Assembly (NCBI GenBank): GCA_000168995.1
Contig: AAUX01000001.1
Coordinates: forward strand, 868,001-932,000
Length of the DNA: 64,000 nt
From: Methylophilales bacterium HTCC2181
Lineage (GTDB): Bacteria > Pseudomonadota > Gammaproteobacteria > Burkholderiales > Methylophilaceae
Direction: 5' to 3'
This document shows, piece after piece, positions 7,093 to 15,987 of this stretch. The notes below the pieces were generated by a model that saw only the letters and a program-made list of their open reading frames with translations, was not told the origin of the DNA and ran no database searches. The position numbers were made by a program, and so were the translations under genes. How positions within the stretch are numbered: the first letter of the stretch is position 1; every line of letters starts with the position of its first letter.

Positions 7093-7668
7093 CTACTTCT
7101 TGGTGAAATCAAACTTCCTGACAAAGTGGCAGCTATAACCGCCGGGATTTTTTACAAGGTATTTTTGGTGTGCTTCTTCTGCGGGATAAAAAGCAGAAAA
7201 AGGCACAACCTCGGTTTTAACCGAATCGCCCCATACATTGGATCGGTCTACTATACTGATGGTATTAAGTGCTGTGCTTTTTTGCTGCTCGTTAACATAA
7301 AAAATTGCTGACCTGTATTGTGTCCCCCTATCGTTACCTTGTTGGTTAAGGGTGGTTGGGTTATGCATTTTAAAGAAATGAAGCAGTAAATCCTCGTAAC
7401 TGAGCACCTGACTATCAAATTGAATCTCTATACTCTCGGCATGACCGGTATCCCCTCTTCCTACCTCCTTATAGGACACGTTCTTTATGTGGCCTCCAGA
7501 AAAACCTACCTTGGTCTCTATGACGCCAGGGATGTTTCGCATCAGCTCTTCTAGTCCCCAGTAGCAACCCCCGGCTAAATAAGCTAATTGAAAGGTTTGC
7601 TCTTCAGTTTCAGCATGTATTGGATTGTTCATGAATATCAGCACCAAAATAGTTAGTAATTTTTTCAT
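7093..7668 (-). CDS. msrA: Periplasmic peptide methionine-S-sulfoxide reductase MsrA
   Basis: Reduces methionine S-sulfoxide in proteins. Signal peptide at residues 1-19 (HAE cleavage), then AGGCYWGLE with catalytic C35 (the usual Phe of GCFWG is Tyr), GHAESIE, RGTQYRSAIFY and a C-terminal NPGGYSCHFVRKF. At 191 residues it is a complete MsrA. It lies 66 bp downstream of a thioredoxin-MsrB fusion on the same strand; together they supply the activities found fused in Neisseria PilB (thioredoxin-MsrA-MsrB). Periplasmic location is inferred from the signal peptide. Confidence 0.92.
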   Translation of the reverse strand: MKKLLTILVLIFMNNPIHAETEEQTFQLAYLAGGCYWGLEELMRNIPGVIETKVGFSGGHIKNVSYKEVGRGDTGHAESIEIQFDSQVLSYEDLLLHFFKMHNPTTLNQQGNDRGTQYRSAIFYVNEQQKSTALNTISIVDRSNVWGDSVKTEVVPFSAFYPAEEAHQKYLVKNPGGYSCHFVRKFDFTKK

Positions 7669-7734
7669 AGAGCAAGAAACGCCGCATGTATGAATGAAAA
7701 GTTAGTTTGCTCTTCCACATGCAACCCCACACGA

Positions 7735-8460
7735 TTAATCAGCAACAAATTTTAAGACAGCACTATTAATGCAGTAACGCTTACCTGTTGGTGGAGGGCC
7801 ATCATTAAAGACATGACCTAAATGGATGCCAGAGCTAGCACTTAATACCTCTACCCTATGCCCATCGTCTTTATAAACGATAGAACCCGGAACGGGGTTA
7901 AAGAAGCTAGGCCATCCGGTACCGCTATTAAATTTATTGTCGCTTCGGAATAATTGCTCACCTGAAATAGGATCCACGTAAAAGCCTGGGGCATGATTAT
8001 CTAATAATGATCCGGTAAAAGCCCGCTCTGTTCCACTCTCAAAAGCAATTTTCTTTTGTTCGGGGGTTAGGGTCTGCAAGCCAAGCCACTGCCAAAATGC
8101 CTGCTTATTTCCATCGTACCCCGTATACCGTGAAACCTCTTTCCCATCCTCGAAAAACAGTATGGTGGGTGTCGCCCACAGGTCTTCTTTCAACTCCCAT
8201 CCGCTGGGTGCCTGCATGCTATACGTTTTTTTGATATTTAATGCCGATTTCCATCCGGTAAGGATATCTTTATTAAATGCCTTACAGGATCCACAAGTTT
8301 CAGACTCAAAAACCACCAATTGTTGGTTAGCTAGATCTTCACCATTAAGGACATCAGTCAAGTCATTCAATCTCTTATCTCCCGCGATAGTTGTTAGAGA
8401 ACAAATGAATAAAACCAGAAACGCTAAAAAATGTTCAGTCGAAACTAATAGTTTTTTCAT
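7735..8460 (-). CDS. Exported thioredoxin-like / MsrB fusion
   Basis: Residues 1-26 form an export signal. Residues 30-125 are a thioredoxin-like domain with C56-G-S-C59 and a cis-Pro region (ATPTI). Residues 131-241 are an MsrB domain ([41 protein letters not shown]) with catalytic C230. The zinc-binding CxxC pairs are absent ([11 protein letters not shown] in place of the first), as in zinc-free MsrBs. The thioredoxin part could regenerate both this MsrB and the adjacent MsrA in the periplasm, drawing electrons from a DsbD-type protein; that is inference from PilB. Confidence 0.9.
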   Translation of the reverse strand: MKKLLVSTEHFLAFLVLFICSLTTIAGDKRLNDLTDVLNGEDLANQQLVVFESETCGSCKAFNKDILTGWKSALNIKKTYSMQAPSGWELKEDLWATPTILFFEDGKEVSRYTGYDGNKQAFWQWLGLQTLTPEQKKIAFESGTERAFTGSLLDNHAPGFYVDPISGEQLFRSDNKFNSGTGWPSFFNPVPGSIVYKDDGHRVEVLSASSGIHLGHVFNDGPPPTGKRYCINSAVLKFVAD

Positions 8461-8532
8461 TACCCTCTCAATTAGTGTGTTATAAATTTATTTTTTACCT
8501 TAGTCTGATAACAAAATTACAATAAAGTTCTG

Positions 8533-9285
8533 CTATAAATTTTTCTCGAAAGCTTTGAGCCACATCGAATCAATAGCGCTGAGCTTTGCAGGATCAAACA
8601 TTTCCTCAGATTCCCAGTAGCGGCCTGATTCCTCGATATAACCAAGACTAGCCTCTTCTTGTAACACATTTTTGACCATGCTCATATCGAGAGAAACATT
8701 ATATTCATCCCTAATGGTAGCGGATGCATATTTTGATAGGAAAATTTCTGACGATACACGAGGGAATAAAAGGCGAGATTGCGGTAATTCAGATAGATTG
8801 ACTACCATACAATTATTCATATGTGCCAACGCCATAAGCCTTACCGACTTCGCTTCCAGTGATTGGAGGGTAATGTCTTGACGTAACGGATCAGCCTCTC
8901 CTCTTCCGTAAAAATGACTTTTTATATCCTTGTTTGCAGGATAAATCATGTCGCAACCAACATAGGCGATGACATCAGGTTTTAATGCCCCCAGAGCCCA
9001 ATATCCAGCTGTAAATGCCATAGTCCCCCCCGCATAGACGAATCCACCAAAATGATTTTGCACGGGAACATATTCACGAGAAGTTATTAGCGATTGTGTA
9101 ACTTTCAAGTTATCGGCCAATGGACAATTTTCCTGTGGCATATCATCTGGGTATATTACATAGTCCCAATTATCGGTTAATTGCCATGCATTATTGATCA
9201 CTACGCACTTCGAAAAACTGGATAGATCAAAGGTTGTCACTCTTTGTGCGTCTAAAGCACTCCCCACAATAAGAATGCTTTTCAT
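8533..9285 (-). CDS. Hypothetical Rossmann-like protein, 250 residues
   Basis: Not recognised. It starts with a nucleotide-binding-like strand-loop (ILIVGSALDAQRV), has a WDYVIYPDDMP motif, and a central GGTMAFTAGYWALGAL followed by PDVIAYVGCDMIYP. That layout (GT-x-A..AL..G...I..VGCDM) resembles phage or surface-polysaccharide proteins of the DUF115/sialyltransferase type, but this is weak. No signal peptide or membrane segment. Its start overlaps the stop of the DCC protein gene by 4 bp, so the two are translationally coupled. Confidence 0.65.
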   Translation of the reverse strand: MKSILIVGSALDAQRVTTFDLSSFSKCVVINNAWQLTDNWDYVIYPDDMPQENCPLADNLKVTQSLITSREYVPVQNHFGGFVYAGGTMAFTAGYWALGALKPDVIAYVGCDMIYPANKDIKSHFYGRGEADPLRQDITLQSLEAKSVRLMALAHMNNCMVVNLSELPQSRLLFPRVSSEIFLSKYASATIRDEYNVSLDMSMVKNVLQEEASLGYIEESGRYWESEEMFDPAKLSAIDSMWLKAFEKNL

Positions 9286-9674
9286 TTATTTGGGCCTTCA
9301 TCTTTTTTAGTTTTTTTTAATACTGCTTGACAGTGGGGCAGCCGCGCGAAACGATACTTAGCAAAAAAGGAATAAAGCCAAGAAGCGGAATGGTAAACAA
9401 TGGGTAGCGAAACAAGGATGCTTAGCCACTTAAAGTAAGGCAGGTATCGCCATATCGTGATAAAGGCATCCACACCGTTATAAAGCGAGCCACTGTGATC
9501 TTTAACGTGAAGCGACATGAGGGCATCAATAGGACTGATGTTTAACCTTTGTAGCGTGGATTGATTTTTTGAAATACCTTCCCAGAAAAAAACCCCCTCT
9601 GGACTAATTCTTTGGTAATAGGCTATCTCCTTCGCGCATACGCCACATCTGTCGTCATAGAATACAGTGATCAT
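9282..9674 (-). CDS. DCC-family (DUF393) thiol-disulfide oxidoreductase-like protein
   Basis: The 130-residue protein begins ITVFYDDRCGVCAKEI, the hallmark YD-x-x-C-x-x-C motif (C10, C13) of DUF393, and contains the family's second block (DALMSLHVKDHSG, YNGVDAFITIWRYLP) and a short hydrophobic helix. A redox role is inferred from the CxxC motif; substrates are unknown. It is coupled by a 4-bp overlap to the downstream 250-residue gene. Confidence 0.85.
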   Translation of the reverse strand: MITVFYDDRCGVCAKEIAYYQRISPEGVFFWEGISKNQSTLQRLNISPIDALMSLHVKDHSGSLYNGVDAFITIWRYLPYFKWLSILVSLPIVYHSASWLYSFFAKYRFARLPHCQAVLKKTKKDEGPNK

Positions 9675-9684
9675 AGTTTGAGTA

Positions 9685-10056
9685 TTATGACTTGAATGCT
9701 TCTAAGCGATCCAACTCGCAATTTCCGATAAAGCGGTAAGGGTTCCCCCAGCCACGGACGATCTCGATAGCACCGGTTTTTCTATCAACGTTTAATGAGA
9801 AACCAATACTGCCATCATCATCAAGCTCTTCCATGCTAACTGTGGTCGCATCAATCTCAAGAAAGTGATTACCAAGGGCTTTGTGCACCAGGGTATTTCC
9901 ATCGATTTTAATTTTTTCCATAGCCGGCTCCGTTCCACACGGCGACATATCCTCGCAATAGATTACCGCATCACCCCGGCAAATAAGGTCCACGCTGAGT
10001 AATTCGGCAAAAACGTATGATGGCAATAATAAAATAATCAGTAGGCTTTTTTTCAT
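9685..10056 (-). CDS. Small secreted protein with four cysteines
   Basis: ATG 10056 begins KKSLLIILLLPSYVFA, a signal peptide ending before ELLSVDLICRG. A TTG three codons earlier is too close to the Shine-Dalgarno site. The mature chain has four cysteines (LICRGD, IYCEDMSPCG, NCELD), likely two disulfides. No family recognised. It sits 10 bp upstream of the DCC-protein gene, which could suggest a link to thiol chemistry, but that is only positional. Confidence 0.65.
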   Translation of the reverse strand: MKKSLLIILLLPSYVFAELLSVDLICRGDAVIYCEDMSPCGTEPAMEKIKIDGNTLVHKALGNHFLEIDATTVSMEELDDDGSIGFSLNVDRKTGAIEIVRGWGNPYRFIGNCELDRLEAFKS

Positions 10057-10126
10057 CTTTAGCAACCCTTTATTGTGAGTAAGATAAACTGTAAACAGAT
10101 TATTTTTATGACTAACTCCCCTCTTA

Positions 10127-10690
10127 TTAGTTCAGCCGATGCGACCCGACAAACGGTTTAAATTTTTCCAAATAAAGCCGGTCTTCATCAGTGATAGTTA
10201 TAGGCTCAAAAAATATTGCAAAGATTGACTGGGGTCGATCAAATGTTTGTAACTCGCCATAAGTGATACGGGGTTGCTTTTGGTTATCAATAAACACTTC
10301 TTGGATGATTTCCTCTGCCTTAAAGGGTTGCTGGCGAGTAATCGTGGTGACCAATTCAAGCTGCTGATCTTTTCTCACCATTAAACTGGTTCTGCTGTAA
10401 CTGTTAGCTCCAAATTCTTTCAACAGATAACTGAACAAATCCTTTTCCAGGGAACGCGTGATACCCTGGCCATTATTGAACTTTTGAAACATGCTTAAAT
10501 TCAACAAATAATGATTTCGATCATCACAAAAGGAAAATATCTTGGGAAGGGTGTCGGTCTTTTCTACAATTTTTTTATATATGGTGGGTAGCTCGGATTT
10601 TAGGTAATCAAAATCACACGTTGTTTCTGACCAGGCCAGCAAAGGCGCGAACACCGCAATAATTATTATGTTTGTTATCCTTACCATCAT
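10127..10690 (-). CDS. Hypothetical secreted protein
   Basis: The open frame begins inside the preceding gene, but a good signal peptide (MVRITNIIIIAVFAPLLAWS) starts at ATG 10690 or 10687, 12-15 bp after the yqaA stop, and I use that. The mature protein of about 165 residues has an early cysteine (TTCDFDYL), a second at FSFCDDRNHYLLNLSMF, and a mixed alpha/beta look without repeats. Family not recognised. It follows yqaA in the molybdoenzyme-transporter operon. Confidence 0.6.
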   Translation of the reverse strand: MMVRITNIIIIAVFAPLLAWSETTCDFDYLKSELPTIYKKIVEKTDTLPKIFSFCDDRNHYLLNLSMFQKFNNGQGITRSLEKDLFSYLLKEFGANSYSRTSLMVRKDQQLELVTTITRQQPFKAEEIIQEVFIDNQKQPRITYGELQTFDRPQSIFAIFFEPITITDEDRLYLEKFKPFVGSHRLN

Positions 10691-10701
10691 GATCGTATTG
10701 G

Positions 10702-11283
10702 CTACTTCATGGAGAGAACGATAATGCCAATCAAAATCATGCCGACCATCATCCACCCGATTCGATCCATATGCTTTCTCACTAAGCTATCGGCTGTGTG
10801 GCCAAAAACACGGATTAAGAGAGCGAGAAGATAAAAGCGTGCACCCCGTCCAATAAAAGAGGCTACGACAAAGGGGAATAGCGCCATACCCATCGCCCCT
10901 CCTGCAATGGTAAAAACCTTATAAGGTATAGGAGAAAACCCGGCGACAAAAATAGCCCAAAAACCCCACTCCTCAAACCAACGCACCGCATGCAAATAGC
11001 TGTCCATATACCCACTATCTACTAACACAGACTCAATAAAGCCAAAAGCATAAGCACCAATGGCGTAACCTATGACTCCCCCCAACGCCGAACCTATCGT
11101 GGTAATCCCTGCTAATCGCCAGACTCGATTCGGTTGGGCTAAGCACATCGGTAGTAACATCACATCGGGTGGAATGGGGAAAAAAGACGATTCGGCAACA
11201 CTTAGTAGAAATAAGTAATAGGTTGCTTTTGCGTGCGATGCTAAGCGTAAAATGTAGTCGTAACATGCCAACAATTTATGCAT
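10702..11283 (-). CDS. YqaA/DedA-type membrane protein (VTT domain)
   Basis: A 193-residue membrane protein with the VTT-domain signatures ESSFFPIPPDVMLLPM (re-entrant region), ALGGVIGYAIGAY and VAGFSPIPYKVFTIAGGAMGM, the last typical of the YqaA subgroup. DedA-family proteins flip phospholipids or carrier lipids and support envelope homeostasis; the substrate of YqaA is not established. It lies 8 bp after the MHS transporter gene, in an operon led by the molybdopterin oxidoreductase. Confidence 0.85.
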   Translation of the reverse strand: MHKLLACYDYILRLASHAKATYYLFLLSVAESSFFPIPPDVMLLPMCLAQPNRVWRLAGITTIGSALGGVIGYAIGAYAFGFIESVLVDSGYMDSYLHAVRWFEEWGFWAIFVAGFSPIPYKVFTIAGGAMGMALFPFVVASFIGRGARFYLLALLIRVFGHTADSLVRKHMDRIGWMMVGMILIGIIVLSMK

Positions 11284-11291
11284 ATAAAACC

Positions 11292-12554
11292 TTATCCTGC
11301 CTTAGCTTTTGATGATAGCTTAATGGAGATTAAAGATATCATCGCTGCGAGCGCTAGGTAATATCCAACATAAGCAATACCGTAAGTACTAGATAACCAT
11401 AAAGCAATAAAGGGCGCAAACGATGCACCCACAATACCCGCCAAATTAAACGATAAGGAAGAACCGGTATACCGCACATTAGTTGGATAAAGCTCCGATA
11501 AGATAGTGCCCAAAGGTCCGTAAGTGAAGCCCATTAATGCCATACCGATCGATAAGGTGATGAGTATGTTGATCGAATCCGAAGAGCCTAAAAAGTAACC
11601 TAATAAAATACCGAAGATAATGATAAGTATTGAGGCGGTCATTAGTATCCGCTTGCGACCATAACGGTCCGCCAGCACAGCAGAAATCGGTATCAGTAGC
11701 GCGAAGAAGGCAACGGACAAAATTTGATTTTCCAAAAATAACTCCCGCGTCATGTGTAAGTCAGTAATAGCCCAACTTGCTATAAATACGGTCATCAAGT
11801 AAAAAAGAACAAAGGTCGCAAGGGCAATAAATGTCCCTAAGAAAAGAGGTTTTCCATGCTCTTTAAATACGGTCATAAAGGGAATAGCCAGCGTCTTATT
11901 TTTCTTTTTGTTAGCTTCAAACTCCGGGGTTTCTGAAATACTGAGTCTCACGTAAAGACCGATAATAATTAATACCGAGCTAAGTAAGAAAGGGATTCTC
12001 CAACCGTAATCAAAAAACTGTTGATCAGTCAGCGTGTTAGACAAGTATAAAAATATGCCACCCGAAAGGACTAAGCCTATCGGCGCACCCAGCTGAGGAA
12101 ACATACCGTACCATGCTTTTTTTTCTGGTGGAGCATTCTCCACCGCCAATAAGACCGCCCCACCCCACTCACCACCCAAGCCAAATCCTTGACCAAATCG
12201 GCAGATAATTAAAAGGATGGGGGCGAGTATACCCACCGTGTGGTAGGTCGGTAATAAGCCGATTGCTACAGTAGAAATACCCATAGTTAATAAGGCGGCA
12301 ACCAACGTGGTCTTTCGTCCAATACGGTCACCAAAATGACCAAAGAATGCCGATCCTAGTGGTCGTGCAAAAAAAGCGATTGAGAAGGTAGCTAAGGATT
12401 GAAGCATTTCTGTATTCGGATTAGATGCATGAAAAAATAATGTGGGAAAAACGAGGACCGCCGCATTAGCATAAATATAAAAATCAAAGAATTCTATCGT
12501 GGTTCCGGCCAAACTAGCGAACAACACCTTTGCAGGTGAATTTTTTTTACTCAT
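11292..12554 (-). CDS. MFS transporter, metabolite:H+ symporter (MHS) type
   Basis: A 420-residue, 12-helix major facilitator. The loop motif GHFGDRIGRK between helices 2 and 3, its counterpart ADRYGRKR, and the opening AGTTIEFFDFYIYA are characteristic of the MHS subfamily (ShiA, ProP, KgtP relatives), which import small organic acids, betaines or aromatic compounds with protons. The substrate cannot be read from sequence. Its start overlaps the MEKHLA gene by 4 bp; with the oxidoreductase upstream it may import that enzyme's substrate (inference). Confidence 0.88.
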   Translation of the reverse strand: MSKKNSPAKVLFASLAGTTIEFFDFYIYANAAVLVFPTLFFHASNPNTEMLQSLATFSIAFFARPLGSAFFGHFGDRIGRKTTLVAALLTMGISTVAIGLLPTYHTVGILAPILLIICRFGQGFGLGGEWGGAVLLAVENAPPEKKAWYGMFPQLGAPIGLVLSGGIFLYLSNTLTDQQFFDYGWRIPFLLSSVLIIIGLYVRLSISETPEFEANKKKNKTLAIPFMTVFKEHGKPLFLGTFIALATFVLFYLMTVFIASWAITDLHMTRELFLENQILSVAFFALLIPISAVLADRYGRKRILMTASILIIIFGILLGYFLGSSDSINILITLSIGMALMGFTYGPLGTILSELYPTNVRYTGSSLSFNLAGIVGASFAPFIALWLSSTYGIAYVGYYLALAAMISLISIKLSSKAKAG

Positions 12555-12994
12555 AGGTAAGTATGCTCCAAAATGACCACGGCTTGGCCGTGATAATGAC
12601 CCGATTCATCGATTATATTCCACACCGTGGCATTATGGATTTGAAATAACGTGCCGTCAAATGCCGTTCGAATTCCTTGGTAGTTTTCAGAATAGCCATA
12701 CTGAGTAACCTCAGCCAAAAGTCTTTCACGGTCTTGTTGGGCAAAGTCAGGGGCGGATGCAGAAGAATGCACACCGACCATATCGTCAAGGCGGGTTTTA
12801 AATAAGGATAAGGCTGCAGGATTGGCATAATTAAACAAGGACCTCGCATCGTGGCTGGCGATCGGATAGGCGCACGCATCAAACGCTTCAACAAGGCTTC
12901 CTTCGTCCACTAGCGGTAAGGTTTTTTTTGTCAACGCTTGATAAGAGGCGTTAATAAGTGCTAATTGCCTATTGGTATTCGCCTCTTTATCTAT
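12551..12994 (-). CDS. MEKHLA-domain protein with a probable AUA start
   Basis: PAS-related MEKHLA domain: IASHDARSLFNYANPAAL, LLAEVTQYGYSENYQGIR, TVWNIIDESGHYHGQA. The first standard start is TTG 12934, but homology continues upstream in frame (RQLALINASYQALTKK matches the family's opening LL..SY...T helix). The extension reaches ATA 12992-12994, directly after the oxidoreductase stop, with AAGGA eight bases upstream. AUA as initiator (147 residues), or a G-to-A change or sequencing error in an original ATG, explains this best. It is probably a small cytoplasmic sensor or ligand-binding domain; function unproven. Confidence 0.75.
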   Translation of the reverse strand: MDKEANTNRQLALINASYQALTKKTLPLVDEGSLVEAFDACAYPIASHDARSLFNYANPAALSLFKTRLDDMVGVHSSASAPDFAQQDRERLLAEVTQYGYSENYQGIRTAFDGTLFQIHNATVWNIIDESGHYHGQAVVILEHTYL

Positions 12995-15124
12995 TTATAT
13001 TGTCCTTACTTCGACCAAGCAATCATGCGAGGTTTGTGCATTACCCATGTCTCCAAACGCGCTTGAACTGACAGAATTTACCGTACCATTATTGAGTTGC
13101 CGCCAATAACCTAAAGTGGCAACAACAATCCCTTGACCGACGTCCGGAGTGATTTTAGCGACTGCGTCAAAACCGCCTCGGTCATTAAATACCCTGACTA
13201 TCTCTCCTTCATGGATCCCGCGGTCCAGGGCATCTACTTGGCTGATGAGCACAGATTGCTCGCCTTGCCCCTTCAGCTTATTGTCTATATTGGCATAACA
13301 TGAATTAATAAAACCGTGACTTTTGGGTGCAAGGATATTTAATGGATACTTTTTAAACAATGCGGGGTTGGCCGATGCCGTTTCTTTGGAGGCAACATAA
13401 TCGGGCAATTCAGGGATATCCTGACCCGGCTGAAACCCCTCATACATCTGCCTGAACGGTCCTGCAACAAAGTTTTTTGCCCCGACTATCCTAAATTCAC
13501 ATTTTCCGGATGGGGTAGGAAAATTCCCTTCCTTATGCGGTGCACGGTTATCTTTGGTACCCACTGTCAAACGTGCATAGCCGTGTTTTTTCATATAAGC
13601 GAGATCAATACCCTCACAAGCTGGCGAATCCCAATCTACATAATTTTGCAAGCATTCTTCATCGCTCCATTGAAAGTTATCTTCTTTAAATCCCAAACGC
13701 TTTGCTAGCCTTCTAAATATTTCGTTATTAGGGATAGCCTCACCTGGGGACTCAACACACTTGCTGTTATAAGTCAGGTACAAGTGACCCCAAGATAAAA
13801 TCATATCTTCCATCTCTGCACCCATAGATGCAGGAAGCAAGATATCGGCATACGCAGCGGTATCAGAGATAAAATGATCGGCTGACACTAAAAATAAATC
13901 TTCACGACTTAATCCTTGGATGATCTTGTCCGTTTCCGTGGACTGAGTGACCGGGTTGGTATTCCAACACATCATCGATTTAATTGGTACTTTCAGTTCT
14001 TGCTCACCCGTCAACACCCGGCCTAACTGCAGATTATTGACCACCTGTGTTCCTTCTGGAATAAGGTCAGGTCGACAAATAACATCGAATTTATAAGGAT
14101 GTTCCCAAACAGGGAATTGCAAGATACCTCCGCCTACATGACGCCATGCCCCAGTTAACGCAGGGAGCGAGGCCACTGCTCTGATAGCTTGACTACCCCC
14201 CCAGCTTTTCTCTAAAGCGACACCGATTCTAATAGCAGAGGGCTGAGACTGGGCGTACTCTCGAGCAAAGGTACGAATATCTTCCGCAGACAATCCAGTG
14301 ATCTCTGCTGCCCACTCCGGCGTTCTTTCTTTTGCTTTGTCCGCTAATTCAGGAAAACCTACCGTGTAATTATCGACATAGTCTTGATCAACGAGACCTT
14401 CCTCGATAATGACATGCATCATCGCCATAGCGAGTGCACCGTCGGTTCCTGGTTTAGGAGCTATATGCCAATCCGCTTCTTTCGCTGTCTTAGAAGCATA
14501 AGGATCAATCACTACTACCTTTGCGCCCTTCTTTTGCGCTTCTTTAATAATATGCCAATGATGTAAATTCGTACTCACCGAATTACATGCCCATACAATA
14601 ATGTATTTAGCATGGATAAAGCTTTCTGGATCAACTCCGGCAGTAGGACCGAGAGTCAGTAACCAGGCCGTCGCAGAGCCTTCACCACAAAAAGTTCGTT
14701 CCGTCACTGTCGCACCTAAACGTGCAAAAAAGGCATCGCCACCATTTAGCCCATGAACCAACCCTTGGTTACCAAGGTAGCTATTCGGCATAATGGCTTG
14801 CGGACCATCCTCTTTTATAATCTGTTGCCATTTTTCGACTATGGTATCTAAGGCCTCATCCCACGTAATTCTTTCAAATTGCTTCTCGCCTTTAGGCCCT
14901 ACTCTTTTCATTGGATAGAGTAATCGGTCAGGATGATAATGCCTTTTTTCGTAATCTTTTAATTTAACGCACAAGCCACCTCGAGTCATTGGATGGTCGG
15001 CGTTGCCTTTCACCCCCTTCAATTTACCATCGGCTACTTCATAGACCATCGAGCACGTATCAGGGCAATCATGCGGGCATCCTCCATGAAAAAATTGGCT
15101 TTCTCCGTTCTTTATATCATCCAT
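12995..15124 (-). CDS. Molybdopterin oxidoreductase (DMSO reductase family), [4Fe-4S]
   Basis: A 709-residue Mo/W-bis-MGD enzyme. The N-terminal cluster motif C16-C20-C24-C52 (GGCPHDCPDTCS, GGLCVK) is followed by the catalytic domains (ERITWDEALDTI, TERTFCGEGSA, VIDPYASKTAKEAD) and the C-terminal MGD-binding domain (PLNILAPKSHGFINS). It has no twin-arginine signal, so it should act in the cytoplasm. No electron-transfer subunit is adjacent. AGGAGG-like site (CGGAGGAATTTG) precedes the ATG. It heads an operon with a MEKHLA protein, an MHS transporter and YqaA. Substrate unknown. Confidence 0.88.
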   Translation of the reverse strand: MDDIKNGESQFFHGGCPHDCPDTCSMVYEVADGKLKGVKGNADHPMTRGGLCVKLKDYEKRHYHPDRLLYPMKRVGPKGEKQFERITWDEALDTIVEKWQQIIKEDGPQAIMPNSYLGNQGLVHGLNGGDAFFARLGATVTERTFCGEGSATAWLLTLGPTAGVDPESFIHAKYIIVWACNSVSTNLHHWHIIKEAQKKGAKVVVIDPYASKTAKEADWHIAPKPGTDGALAMAMMHVIIEEGLVDQDYVDNYTVGFPELADKAKERTPEWAAEITGLSAEDIRTFAREYAQSQPSAIRIGVALEKSWGGSQAIRAVASLPALTGAWRHVGGGILQFPVWEHPYKFDVICRPDLIPEGTQVVNNLQLGRVLTGEQELKVPIKSMMCWNTNPVTQSTETDKIIQGLSREDLFLVSADHFISDTAAYADILLPASMGAEMEDMILSWGHLYLTYNSKCVESPGEAIPNNEIFRRLAKRLGFKEDNFQWSDEECLQNYVDWDSPACEGIDLAYMKKHGYARLTVGTKDNRAPHKEGNFPTPSGKCEFRIVGAKNFVAGPFRQMYEGFQPGQDIPELPDYVASKETASANPALFKKYPLNILAPKSHGFINSCYANIDNKLKGQGEQSVLISQVDALDRGIHEGEIVRVFNDRGGFDAVAKITPDVGQGIVVATLGYWRQLNNGTVNSVSSSAFGDMGNAQTSHDCLVEVRTI

Positions 15125-15425
15125 ATCAAATTCCTCCGGTTTAACTCACTTGCTTAATTTTTTAGTTCTATCCAATCTTTATTTTTTTATCATATAGACA
15201 GGTCTGCACATAACTTAGTATCTAACATAATGTTTAACAATACCAAAATAGATTAACTTTTTTCTCATTAAGAAAATAGGAATCACTATAATGCACACAT
15301 ACACTCTTAGTTAAATTTGACATAAATAACAAGATGTGTCAATTTGGTGCAATTGCTCTAGAAATTTGCAATTAAACAGCAATACTTTTAAACGTTTTAC
15401 TTGTAAATCAACAGGAGGAAATACA
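15125..15425. promoter_or_regulatory. Divergent intergenic region with an inverted repeat
   Basis: About 300 bp separate the molybdoenzyme operon from the divergent DUF1097 gene. A TATAAT hexamer is at 15287-15292, and an inverted repeat TTGACA (15317-15322) ... TGTCAA (15337-15342) lies between it and the DUF1097 ribosome site AGGAGG (15413-15418). The repeat could be an operator controlling one or both units. No gene is seen here; the open frame reaching upstream to 15336 lacks a ribosome site. Confidence 0.35.
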
Positions 15426-15926
15426 ATGAAAAATGCTTTAGGTGTAAGTTTAGGAATTACTGCATTGGTCTGGACGTACCTAGCTCTTAATGTTATTCCA
15501 GGAGTTTTAGTATGGGCAGGTTTTATTGCCTGGGGTGCCTACTTTACCGTAGGAAAAGATGCGTTAACGAAAACCATATCCGCTACCATTTTTGGTGCAG
15601 TTATGGCAGCAATTGCGGTAGGTATCGTTGCCTTACTCGATGACTACCTTGCAGTAGGTATTGCCGCTCCGATAGCGGTTGGCTTAACCGTTTACGGTCT
15701 GACTGCTTTTGATAAATTAAACAATGTACCTGCAAACGTATTTGGTTACGCGGCTACCTTTGGTTTTTTATTAATGGGCACAGGCTTTTATGATGCGCTC
15801 GGTATGGAAGGTGCAAACCTTATTGCACTAGACCTAGCTAACCCGATTATTGTGACGTCACTGTCATTTGTATTGGGATCCGTGTTTGGTCTTATTTCAG
15901 AAAAAGTGGCCGGTATGTTGAAGTAG
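15426..15926 (+). CDS. DUF1097 family membrane protein
   Basis: ATG 15426 has a perfect AGGAGG 8 bases upstream, giving 166 residues with five or six hydrophobic helices (ITALVWTYLALNVIPGVLVW, FGAVMAAIAVGIVALL, LAVGIAAPIAVGLTVYGL, FGYAATFGFLLMGTG, SFVLGSVFGLIS). The Gly/Ala-rich pattern matches DUF1097 (E. coli YcdZ-type). No function is established. It is a single-gene unit closed by a strong terminator and divergent from the molybdoenzyme operon. Confidence 0.8.
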   Translation: MKNALGVSLGITALVWTYLALNVIPGVLVWAGFIAWGAYFTVGKDALTKTISATIFGAVMAAIAVGIVALLDDYLAVGIAAPIAVGLTVYGLTAFDKLNNVPANVFGYAATFGFLLMGTGFYDALGMEGANLIALDLANPIIVTSLSFVLGSVFGLISEKVAGMLK

Positions 15927-15946
15927 CATCTCGGTATTCTGAACAT

Positions 15947-15974
15947 AAAAAAACCACCTACGGGTGGTTTTTTT
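15947..15974. terminator. Bidirectional intrinsic terminator
   Basis: A-tract, stem CCACC/GGTGG with TACG loop (extended by A-T pairs), then a run of seven T. It lies between the converging DUF1097 gene and the small secreted protein gene at 15988 and can serve both strands. Confidence 0.9.
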
Positions 15975-15987
15975 ATTGCGTTTAAGC

